Source of the DNA: Corallococcus terminator
GTDB lineage: Bacteria; Myxococcota; Myxococcia; Myxococcales; Myxococcaceae
DNA: 64,000 bases
Assembly (NCBI RefSeq): GCF_003611635.1
Contig: NZ_RAVZ01000001.1
Span: 62,001 to 126,000 of the forward strand
Reading direction: 5' to 3'
Under the pieces are notes generated by a model that saw only the letters and a list, made by a program, of their open reading frames with translations, was not told where the DNA came from and did not search any database. A program made the translations under genes and the position numbers. The number at the start of each line of letters is the position of its first letter. Within the stretch, counting starts at the first letter, position 1. Below, in pieces: positions 43,201-55,200 of this stretch.

Positions 43201-46200
43201 GTTGCTGCACACCACCGCGCGACTGGCCCGGGCGCTGACGGAGCTGCCCGGAGCCCGCGAAGCGCTCGCGCCGTTCGGAGCGCTGGTGCTGGAGGGTGCA
43301 TCCTCGGAGCTGGCGTCGGCGCTGCAACGGACCTCGGGCGTGGAGGTGCTGCTCGCGGGCGGCGCTGTCGACGGGGCGCTGCTGCCCCGGGCCCCGGGTG
43401 AACGCGTGCCGCCGGGCGTCCAGGTCTGGGTGCTGGACGATGCGGGCCAGCCGGTGCCCGCGAACGTGGTGGGCGAGCTGGCCTTGGGAGGGGCCGGCGT
43501 GCCGTGGGCGCTGTGGCGCTCCGCCGAGGAGGAGCACCGTCGCCTCGTGCCCCATCCGAGGGATGGGGCCTCGAAGCTGTACCGCACCGGCCGCACGGCG
43601 CGCCTGCGCGCGGATGGCCGCGTGGAGTCCGTGAGCCTTCCGGCCCGTATCCCCGCAGCACCGGCCGCGCCGCCGCGCCCGGCGCCTGTCGCCTCCACCC
43701 CTACCCGGCCTCTGGTGCCTCCGCCCGCCGCGACGAAGGGTCCTGGAGCACCACCGTCCATTCCTCGCGCGTCGAGGGCCCAGCCCCTGCCGCTCTCCTT
43801 CCCGCAGGAGCGGCTGTGGTACCTGCAGCAGTTGGATCCGTCGAGCGTCGCCTACAACAACGCCATCAACTTCCGTCTCACCGGAGCACTGGACGCGAAG
43901 GCGCTCCAGGCCGCGCTGGACGAACTGGTGCGGCGTCACGAGGTGCTGCGCACCACGTACACGCTGTCAGGCAATGGCCCGGTGCAGGTGGTGCATCCGG
44001 GGGGCAGCCTGCCCATGCCGATGGAAGTCATTCCGGGTGACACGCGGGAGGCGCGCGAGGCGGAGCTGCTGCGCCACTGCCGCGCCTTCTCGGACATGCC
44101 CTTCGACCTGGAGCGGGGCCCGGTGGTGCGCGCGCGCCTGCTCAAGCTGGGTGCCGAGGAGCATGTGCTCAACCTGGTGCTCCACCATGTCGTCTCCGAC
44201 GCGTGGTGCGCCCTCGTGCTCGCGCGGGAGATGACGATCCTCTACGCCTGCTTCGGCGCGGGCATCCCGTCGCCGCTGCCGGAACTGCCCATCCAGTACG
44301 CGGACTTCGCGGTCTGGCAGCGGCAGTGGCTGGAAGGCGCGAACCTGGAAGAACAACTGCGCGCGTGGAAGGAGCAGCTCAGCGGCGTTCCGGCGCTGGA
44401 GCTGCCGACGGACCGCCCCCGCCCGGCGGTACAGTCCTACGCGGGCGATATCCACACCTTCCGCATCCCCCGCGAGGTGTCGGAGCCCCTGCTGGCCCTG
44501 GGCCGCAAGGAAGGCGCCACGTCGTTCATGGTGCTGATGGCGCTCTACCAGACGCTGCTGGGTCGCTACGCGAACCAGGACGACTTCGCGGTGGGCACGC
44601 CCATCGCCGCGCGCACGAAGCCGGAGGTGGAAGGCCTCATCGGCTGCTTCGTCAACACGCTGGCCTTCCGCGCGAAGCTGGAGGGTGCCCCCACCTTCCG
44701 CGAGCTGGTGAACCGCGTGAAGCAACAGGCCATGGGCGCCTACGCGCGCCAGGAGGCCCCGTTCGAGCGGCTGGTGGACGTGCTCCAGGTGCCGCGCGAT
44801 CAGAGCCGCACGCCGGTGGTGCAGGTCCTGCTCAACGTCCTCAACACGCCGGAATCAGACGCCGCCGCGCCACAGTCGCTCCAGTTGAGCCAGGTGGAGG
44901 TGCCCACGGGCACGTCGAAGTTCGACCTGGGCCTGGATGTGTACGAGCAGCGCACGGGCCTGTACTGCCGGCTCGAGTACGCCACCCGCCTCTTCGACGA
45001 GGCCACCGTCGCCCGCCTCGCCGGACACCTGTCCCTGCTGGCCCAGGCCGTCGTCGCGTCGCCGGATCAGCCGCTGTCACGCCTGCCCCTGCTCACGGAG
45101 GACGAGCGTCAGCAGGTGCTCGTGCGGTGGAACGACACGCGCGTGGAGTACCCGCGCGGTGAGCGCATCCACGACCTCTTCGAGCAGCAGGTCGCCAGGA
45201 GCCCGGACGCCGTCGCCGTTGTGTTCGAAGGACAGCAGCTCACGTACGCGCAGCTCGACGCGAAGGCCAACCAGCTCGCGCGCCACCTGGGCACGCTGGG
45301 CGTGGGCCCCGAGGTGCTGGTGGGCGTGTGCCTGGAGCGCTCGGTGGAGATGGTCGTGGCGCTGCTGGGCGTGCTCAAGGCGGGCGCGGCCTACGTGCCG
45401 TTGGATCCGGCCTACCCGCGCGATCGCCTCCAGTGGATGTTGGAGGACACTGCGGCCCCCGTGCTGCTGGTGCAGGAGCACCTCGTCCCGAACCTGCCCC
45501 TGGAGGGTTCGAACACCCAGGTCGTGTGCCTGGACACCGGCTGGGAGGAGATCGCCCGGCACCCCACGACGGCGCCGGCACCGCGCGCCACCGCGGAGTC
45601 GCTGGCCTACGTCATCTTCACGTCGGGCAGCACCGGCCGTCCGAAGGGCGCGATGAACGCGCACGCGGGCGTCGTCAACCGCCTGCGCTGGATGCAGCAG
45701 GAGTACGGCCTCACGTCGGAAGACACGGTGTTGCAGAAGACGCCGTTCAGCTTCGACGTGTCCGTCTGGGAGTTCTTCTGGCCGCTGATGACGGGAGCGC
45801 GGCTGGTGGTGGCGCGTCCCGGTGGCCACCAGGAGCCGGCCTATCTGGTGCGGCTGATGGCCGACCAGCGCATCACCACGGCGCACTTCGTGCCGTCCAT
45901 GCTGCGCGCCTTCGTGGAGGAGCCGGGCCTGGAGGGCCTGACGCACCTGCGCCGCGTGGTGTGCAGCGGCGAAGCCCTGCCCGCGGACCTGGTGCGCCGG
46001 GCGCATGCGCGGCTGCCCGTCGCGGAGGTGCACAACCTCTACGGCCCCACCGAGGCCGCGGTGGACGTGACGTACTGGCACTGCCCGCGCACGGAGGACC
46101 TGCGCCGCGTGCCCATTGGTCGTCCCGTCGCGAACACGCGGCTGCACGTGCTCGACCGCCATGGCCAGCCCGTTCCGGTGGGAGTCCCCGGTGAGCTGTT

Positions 46201-49200
46201 CCTCGCGGGCGTGCAGGTGGGCCGGGGCTACTGGCGCCGCCCGAACCTGACCGCCGAGCGCTTCATTCCGGATCCGTTCAGCACCACGCCCGGCGCGCGC
46301 ATGTACCGCACGGGAGACCTGGCGCGCTGGCTGTCCGACGGCACGGTGGAGTACCTGGGCCGCGCGGACTTCCAGGTGAAGCTGCGCGGCTTCCGCATCG
46401 AGCTGGGCGAAATCGAAGCCGCGCTCCAGGCGCACCCTGGCGTGCGCGACGCCGTGGCCGTGGTGCGTCCGGATGCCTCCGGCGACGCGCGGCTGGTGGC
46501 CTACGTCACCGGGGATGCGGGCCCGCTGGAAGCCGCGACGCTGCGCGCGTTCCTCCTGGAGCGCCTGCCCGAATACATGGTGCCCTCGGTCTTCATGCAC
46601 CTGGGCGTGCTGCCGCTCACGTCGAGCGGCAAGGTGGACCGCAAGGCCCTGCCCGCGCCGGAGGTGTCGGTGGTGGCCAGAGGCCGGTACGTGGCCCCGC
46701 GCGGCGCCGCCGAGCAGTCCCTCACCGACATCTTCACCGAGGTGTTGGGCGTCGAGCGCGTGGGCGTGAACGACAGCTTCTTCGAGCTGGGCGGTCACTC
46801 GCTGCGCGCCACGCAGGTCGTCGCGCGCGTGCGCACGGCCTTCGGCGTGGAGCTGGGCCTGCGCGTGCTCTTCGAGGCGCCCACGGTGGCCGCGCTGGCT
46901 CAGCGGCTCCAGGCCCTCCAGGATCCCAGCCGTCCGGCCTTCACGGCCCCACCGCTGGCGGTCGCGGACCGGAGCGCGGGGCTGCCCCTGTCCTTCGCGC
47001 AGCAGCGGCTGTGGTTCATCCACCAGCTCGACCCGTCGGACACGACGTACAACATCCCCGCGGCCCTGAAGCTGGAGGGCACGCTGGACGTGGGCGCGCT
47101 CCGGCGCGGCTTCGAGGAGCTGGTGCGCCGCCACGAGTCCCTGCGCACCACCTTCCGCACCGAAGCGGGAGAGCCGTTCCAGGACATCCACGCGCCCACG
47201 CCGTGGTCGCTCCCGGTGACGGACCTGACGCACCTGCCCGAAGCATCCTCCCGTCAGGCGGAGGCCCTGCGCCTCGCCACCGAAGAGGCCCGCCGTCCGT
47301 TCGACCTGGAGCAGGGGCAGCTCCTGCGCACGCTGCTGCTGAAGCTGGGCGACACCGAGCACGTGCTGGTGCTGAACATCCACCACATCGTCTCCGACGG
47401 CTGGTCCGTGGGCGTGCTGGTGCGGGAGATCGCGGCGCTGTACGCGGCCTTCCTCCAGGGCCAGTCCTCGCCGCTGCCGGAGCTGCCGGTGCAGTACGCG
47501 GACTACTCGGCGTGGCAGCGGGACTGGCTGCGAGGCCCGGTGCTCGACGCGCAGCTCGACTACTGGCGCGGCCAGCTCACGGGGGCCTCGGCGCACCTGG
47601 AGCTGCCGACGGACAAGCAGCGTCCTGCGCGGCAGTCCTTCGAGGGCGCGGTGGTGCCGGTGCGCCTGCCGCGAGCGATGAGTGACGCGGTGGAGGCCCT
47701 GGCGAAGCGCGAAGGGGTCACGCCCTTCATGGTGCTCCTGGCCGTCTGGCAGCTCGTGTTGCAGCGCTACTCGGGGCAGGAGGACATCTCGGTGGGTTCG
47801 CCCATCGCGGGCCGCCGGCACGTGGAGTCCGAAGCGCTGATCGGCTTCTTCGTCAACACGCTGGTGCTGCGCGCCCGCGTGAAGGGTGACGCCACCTTCC
47901 GCCAGCTCCTGGCGCAGGTGCGCGACACCACGCTGGGCGCGTACGAGCACCAGGACCTGCCCTTCGAGAAGCTGGTGGAGGTGCTGCATCCGGCGCGAGA
48001 CCTGAGCCGCAGCCCCCTCTTCCAGGTGCTCTTCACCCTGCAGAACGCGCCCGTCTCCGAGCTGTCCCTGCCCGGGCTCACCCTGCGGCCCGTGGACGTC
48101 AACAGCGGGATGGCGAAGTTCGACCTGGACCTGACGCTCCAACGCGAGGAGCAGGGCTTCACGGGCAGCCTCACCTACGCCACCGCCCTGTTCCATCCGG
48201 ACACCGCGGCCCGCATGGTCACGCACCTGATGGTGCTGCTGGATGCGGCCATCGCCGCGCCGGAGCTGCCGCTGTCCCAGTTGCGGATGCTGACGCCGGC
48301 CGAGCGTCACACGCTGCTCGTGGAGTGGAACGACACGCGCCCCCAACTGCGTCGCGGTCTCATCCACGACCTCGTCGCCTGGCAGGTGGCGCGCACGCCC
48401 GACGCCACCGCCCTCGTCGTCGGCACCGAGCGGCTCAGCTACGCGAAGCTGGAGGCCCGCGCCAACCAGCTCGCGCACCACCTGCGCTCGCGAGGCGTCG
48501 GGCCCGAGGTGCGCGTCGCCCTCTGCCTGGAGCGCTCCACCGACCTCGTCGTCGGCCTGCTCGCCATCCTCAAGGCGGGCGGCACCTACGTGCCCCTCGA
48601 CCCGGCCTACCCCCGCCAGCGGCTCGACTTCACCCTCACCGACTCCGGCGCCCGGCTGCTGCTCTCCCAGCAGTCGCTGCTCGATTCGCTCCAGCTCGAC
48701 ACCCAGGGCCTCGACACCCTCTGCCTCGACGCCCTCCCGGAGAGCATCGCCGCACTGCCTGCGTCCGCGCCGAGCACGGACGTGACGGAGGCGAACCTCG
48801 CCTACGTCATCTACACGTCGGGCTCCACGGGCAGGCCCAAGGGCGTCGCCATCTCCCACGCCAGCGCCACGGCCTTCCTGGACTGGGCCCTCGCCACCTA
48901 CTCCCCGGCCCAACTGGCCGGCACGCTGGCTGCCACCTCCGTCTGCTTCGACCTCTCCGTCTTCGAGCTCTTCGCGCCCCTCGCCTGCGGCGGCGCCGTC
49001 CTGCTCGCCGACAACGCGCTGGCCCTGCCGCGCCTGCCCGCGACCTCCGAGGTGACGCTCATCAACACCGTCCCCTCCGCCATTGCGGAGCTGCTGCGCG
49101 TGGGCGCCATTCCGCCCTCCGCGCGCACCATCAACCTCGCCGGTGAGCCGCTTCCGGGCACCCTCGTGCGCGCCCTCTACGCCACGGGCACCATCGAGCA

Positions 49201-52200
49201 CGTCTTCAACCTCTACGGCCCCACCGAGGACACCACCTACTCCACCTTCACCCGCGTCCCCGAAGGCCCGGCGGAGCCCACCATCGGCCTGCCCCTTCCG
49301 GAGACGAGCGCCTACGTCCTCAGTCCCCACCTGCACCCGCAGCCCATCGGTGTCCCGGGCGAGCTGTACCTGGCGGGTGCTGGCCTCGCACGCGGCTACC
49401 TTGGCCGCGCCGACCTCACCGCCGAGCGCTTCGTCCCGGATCCGTTCAGCCCCACGCCCGGCGCCCGCATGTACCGCACCGGCGACCTCGCGCGCCGTCG
49501 CGCCGACGCGCAGTTGGAGTACCTGGGCCGCACCGACTTCATGGTGAAGCTGCGCGGCTTCCGCATCGAGCTGGGCGAAGTCGAAGCCACCCTGCGCCAG
49601 CACCCGTCCGTCCAGCAGGCCCTCGTCCTGGCACGCCGCGACTCCCCCACCGGAGACCCGCGCCTCGTCGCCTACGTCGTCGGATCCAATCCCAACTCCA
49701 GCGAGCTGCGCGCCCACCTCCAGCAGAAGCTGCCCGAGTACATGGTGCCCGCGGTCTTCGTGCCGCTCGCCGCCTTCCCCCTCACGCCCAACGGCAAGGT
49801 GGACCGCAAGGCTCTGCCCGCGCCGGAAGCCAGCGCCACACAGCGCGACCGCTACGTCGCCCCGCGCACGCCGACAGAGCAGCAGCTCGCCGCGCTCTGG
49901 TCGGAGGTGCTCCGCGTCGAGCGCGTGGGCAGCGAGGATCACTTCTTCGAGCTGGGAGGCCACTCGCTGCTGGCCACGCAGGTGGTGGCCCGGGTTCGCG
50001 CCACCTTCGGGGTGGAACTGCCGCTGCGCGCCCTCTTCGAGGCCCCGGTCCTGGAGCAGCTCGCCCAGCGCATCGACACCACGGGACACACGACCGCACT
50101 GCCCGCCCCGCGGCCCACGCCGAGGACGGACGCCGCCCTGCCCCTGTCCTTCGCGCAGCAGCGCCTCTGGTTCCTTGATCAGCTCCAGCCCGGTGACGCG
50201 TCCTACAACATGCCGTTCGCGCTCCGGCTGGACGGCACGCTGGACGAAGCCGCGTTGGAGCGGGCCTTCACGGAGCTGGTGCGCCGTCACGAAGCCCTGC
50301 GCACCACCCTGGTGGACGAGGGCGGTACGCCCGTGCAGCGCATCCACGCGCCCGCACCCTTCCACCTCCGCGCGCTCGACCTGAGCGGGCACGAGGCTGC
50401 CGAGGCCGAGGCACGCCGTCTGGCCCATGCGGATGCAGCGCGTCCGTTCGATCTCGCCCGTGGACCGCTCCTGCGAGCAAGCCTGCTGCGGCTGTCCGAG
50501 CGGCAGCACGTGCTGCTGCTCAACCTGCACCACGTCATCTCCGACGGCTGGTCCAGCGGGGTACTGGTGCGCGAAGTGGCCGCGCTCTACGCGGCCTTCA
50601 GCCAGGGCCGTCCCTCGCCCCTGCGGGAGCTGCCCGTGCAGTACGCCGACTACGCCGTGTGGCAGCGCCGGTGGCTGTCAGGCGATGTGCTCGCGCGCCA
50701 GGTGTCGTGGTGGAAGCAGCAGCTCGCGGGAGCCCCCACGCAGTTGGAGCTGCCCACGGACTTCCCCCGTCCGCCGGTTCCGTCCAACCGGGGTGCCCGG
50801 GTGCCGTTGCGCCTGTCGTCCGAGTTGAGCCGGGCCGTCGAAGCGCTGGCCCAGCGCGAGGGCGCCACGTCCTTCATGTTGCTGCTGTCCGCGTGGCAGC
50901 TCCTGTTGTCGCGCTACAGCGGCCAGGATGACCTCCTCGTCGGAACGCCCATCGCGGGACGCCGTCACGCGGAGACCGAAGGCCTCATCGGCTTCTTCGT
51001 CAACACGCTGGTGCTGCGCGCCCAGGTGGACGGAGCGAGCACCTTCCGCCAGTGGCTCGCCCAGGTGCGCGAGTCCACCCTGGGAGCCTTCGAGCACCAG
51101 GACGCCCCGTTCGAGAAGCTCGTCGAGGAACTCCAGCCGCAGCGCGACCTGAGCCGTTCAGCGCTCTTCCAGGCGTTCTTCGCGATGCAGAACGTGCCGG
51201 TGCAGGCGCTCGCCCTGCCCTCGCTGTCCCTGCAACCGCTCGGGGACGACACGGAAGGCCTCGCCAAGTTCGAGCTTTCCCTCGACCTGAACGAGACCCC
51301 GGAGGGCCTCATCGGCGCGCTCCAGTACAGCGTCGACCTGCTCACGCCGGCCACCGCCAGTCGCATGGCCCGGCACTTCCAGGTGCTGCTGGAGGCCATC
51401 ACCGCCCAGCCCGACCTGCGTCTCTCCGAGCTGCCGATGCTGACGCCGGACGAGCGCCAGCAACTGCTCCACGCCTGGAACGAAAACCGCGAGGAGTCCC
51501 AGCCCGGCATCACCTTCCCCGTTGCCTTCGAGCAGCAGGTCGCACGCACACCGCAAGCGCCCGCCGTGCAGTTCGAAGACACGGTGCTCTCGTTCGCGCA
51601 GCTCAACGCCCAGGCCAACCAGCTCGCCCGGCACCTGCGCACGCTTGGCGTGGGCCCCGAGTCCCGCGTCGCCCTCTGCTTCGAGCGCTCCTTGGACATG
51701 CTCGTCGCCCTCCTGTCCGTCCTGAAGGCTGGCGGCGCCTACGTCCCGCTGGACCCTGCATGGCCCGAGCAGCGCCGCTCCTTCGCCATCCAGGACTGCG
51801 CGGCAACGGTGGTCCTCACGCAGCAACACCTCGCCACGTCCTGGCTGCCGGAGGGCGTATCGGTGGTGCGCGTGGATGCGAATGACGCGCCCTGGGCCAA
51901 GCTGCCCGAGCACGACCTGGAGCCGAGCGCGACGTCGGAAGACCTCGCGTACGTCATCTACACGTCCGGCTCCACGGGCACGCCCAAGGGCGTGATGATC
52001 CGGCACGGCGCCGTACTCAACCTGCACGCGGCCCTGCGGCGCACCGTCTACCAGGGGCTGTCCACCGGTACGCGGGTCAGCGTCAACGCACCGCTGGCCT
52101 TCGACGCCTCCGTGCAGCAGCTCGTCCAACTGCTCGACGGCCATTGCCTGTGCATCGTCCCGGAAGCCACGCGGCAGGATGCGGAGGCGATGGTGGCGTG

Positions 52201-55200
52201 GCAGCGCCAGTACCAGGTCGAGGCCATCGACTGCACACCGTCCCTGCTGCGGCTGCTGCTCCAGGCCGGGCTGCTCGAAGGCAACACCGCGCCCACCCTC
52301 CTGGTCCCCGGCGGTGAAGCGATCGACGAGGCCACCTGGAGCACGCTGGCGGCCTCCGAGCGCACCCGCACCTTCAACGTCTACGGCCCCACCGAGTGCA
52401 CCGTCGACGCCACCACCTTCGCTGTCCGTCACGGCACGAAGCCCACGCTGGGAGGCCCGCTGCTCAACATGCGGACCTACGTGCTGGACGCGAACCTGCA
52501 CCCGGTCCCGGTGGGAGTGCCCGGTGAGCTCTTCATCGCGGGCGAAGGCCTGGCGCGAGGCTACCTGGGCCGGCCCCACCTCACCGCCGAGCGCTTCATC
52601 CCGAACCCCTTCGCCACCGAGCCCGGCGAGCGCATGTACCGCACGGGCGACAAGGCCCGCTGGAATCAGGACGGCACGCTGGAGTACCTGGGCCGCATCG
52701 ACTTCCAGGTGAAGCTGCGCGGCTTCCGCATCGAGCTGGGCGAAATCGAGGTCGCGCTCCAGGGCCATCCTGAAATCCAGGACGCCACGGTCCTGGTGCG
52801 CGAGGACGTCCCGGGAGATCAGCGCCTCGTCGCGTACGTGGTGCCCACCGCAGAGCTGGAGCCGAATGCCCTGCGCGCGTTCCTCAAGCAGCGGCTGCCC
52901 GAGTACATGGTGCCGGCGACCTTCGTCACGCTGGCCACCCTCCCGCTGACGGCCAACGGCAAGGTGGACCGCAAGGCCCTCCCCGCGCCGGAGGCGGGCC
53001 TCGCGAGGCGCGAGCAGCATGTCGCGCCCCGCACAACCACGGAGCGGCAGCTCGCCGAGCTGTGGGCGCACGTGCTGCGCATCGAGCGCATCGGCCGGAA
53101 GGATCACTTCTTCGAACTGGGAGGCCACTCGCTGCTGGCCACGCAGGTGGTGTCGAGGGTCCGCGCCGCCTTCGGGGTGGAGCTGCCGCTGCGAGCCCTC
53201 TTCGAGGCCCCGATCCTGGATCAGCTCGCCCTGCGGGTGGAGCAGGCCCCCAGCACGCAGGCCCTGCCCGCCCTGGTGGCCACGCCAAGGACGAACGCCC
53301 CCCTGCCCCTGTCCTTCGCGCAGCAGCGGCTGTGGTTGATCGAACAGCTCCAGCCCGGAGGGTCGGCCTACAACATCCCGTCCGCGCTCCGGCTCGATGG
53401 AGCGTTGAACGTGGGCGCGTTGGAGCAGGCCTTCACGGAGCTGGTGCGCCGTCACGAAGCCCTGCGCACCACGCTGCATGAAGAGGGCGGCACGCCGGTG
53501 CAGCACATCCATCCGCCGACGCCCTTCCGGCTGCCGGTGGTCGACCTGGGTGCGCACGAAGCCGCGGAGACCGAAGCCCGGCGCCTGGCGCTGGAAGAAG
53601 CAGGAACGCCGTTCGATCTCGTCCGCGGGCCGCTCCTGCGAGCAAGCCTGTTGCGTCTGTCTGAACGGCAGCACGTGCTGCTGCTCAACCTGCACCACGT
53701 CATCTCCGACGGCTGGTCCAGCGGGGTGTTGGTGCGTGAAGTGTCCGCGCTCTACGAGGCCTTCCGTCAGGGCCGCCCCTCGCCGTTGCCCGAGCTGCCC
53801 CTCCAGTACGCCGACTACGCGGTCTGGCAGCGCTCGTGGTTGCAGGGCGAGGTGCTGGAGCGCCAGGTGTCCTGGTGGAAGCAGCAGCTCACGGGTGCAC
53901 CGCACGCCCTGGAGCTGCCCACCGACTTCGCGCGTCCGCCCGTGCAGTCCACGCGAGGAGGCGCCGTCCACTTCCGCCTGCCCGTGTCGGTGAGTCAGGC
54001 GCTGGAGGCGCTGGGCCAGGAGGAGGGAGCCACCCTCTTCATGGTCCTGCTGGCCTCCACGCAGACCCTGCTCGCGCGCTACTCGGGCCAGGACGATATC
54101 GTCATCGGTACGCCCATCGCGGGCCGTCGCTTCGCGGAGCTGGAAGGCCTCATCGGCTTCTTCGTGAACACGCTGGCGCTGCGAGCCCGCCTGGACGCCG
54201 CCCCCACCTTCCGCCAACTGCTGGCCCGGGCGAGGGAGACGACCCTGGGAGCCCAGGCCCACCAGGACGTCCCGTTCGAGAAGCTCGTCGAGGAGCTGCA
54301 ACCGCAGCGAGACCTGAGCCGCACGCCGCTCTTCCAGGCGATGCTCCTCGTGCAGAACACGCCCACGTCGGGTCCCGCCACGGAGCAGGAAGCGCTGTCC
54401 ATCCAGCCCGTGGAGCTGGAAGACCACGCCGCGAAGTTCGACCTCACGTTCGCCTTCGCCACGTCACCGGAAGGACTGCGGGGCGCCATCACCTACAGCG
54501 CCGACCTCTTCCGGGAAGAGACGATCCAGAGGCTCGTGAAGCACCTCCAGGTGCTGCTCGAGTCCGCGGTGGCCAAGCCTGACACCCGGGTGTCCGAGCT
54601 GCCGATGCTGACGCCGGACGAGCGCCAGCAACTGCTTCACGCCTGGAACGAAACCCGCGAGGAGCCGTCCTCCGACATCACCTTCCCCGTCGCCTTCGAG
54701 CAGCAGGTCGCCCGCACACCGCAAGCGCCCGCCGTGCAGTTCGAGGACACGGTGCTCTCGTTCGCGCAGCTCAACGCCCAGGCCAATCGGCTCGCCCGGC
54801 ACCTGCGCACGATGGGCGTGGGCCCCGAGTCCCGCGTCGCCCTCTGCTTCGAGCGCTCCGTCGACATGCTCGTCGCCCTCCTCTCAGTCCTGAAGGCTGG
54901 CGGCGCCTACGTCCCGCTGGACCCTGCATGGCCCGAGCAGCGCCGCGCCTTCGCCATCCAGGACTGCGCGGCAACGGTGGTCCTCACGCAACAACACCTC
55001 GCCACGTCCTGGCTGCCGGAGGGCGTATCGGTGGTGCGCGTGGATGCGAATGACGCGCCCTGGGCCAAGCTGCCCGAGCACGACCTGGAGCCGAGCGCGA
55101 CGCAGGAAAACCTCGCGTACGTCATCTACACGTCCGGCTCCACGGGCACGCCCAAGGGCGTGATGATCCGGCACGGCGCCGTACTCAACCTGCAAAGGGG

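Noticed and set aside
41380-43645. Counting the split A domain as adding an amino acid
   Set aside because: The ATP loop, YGPTE and A8-A10 motifs are missing and no carrier follows.
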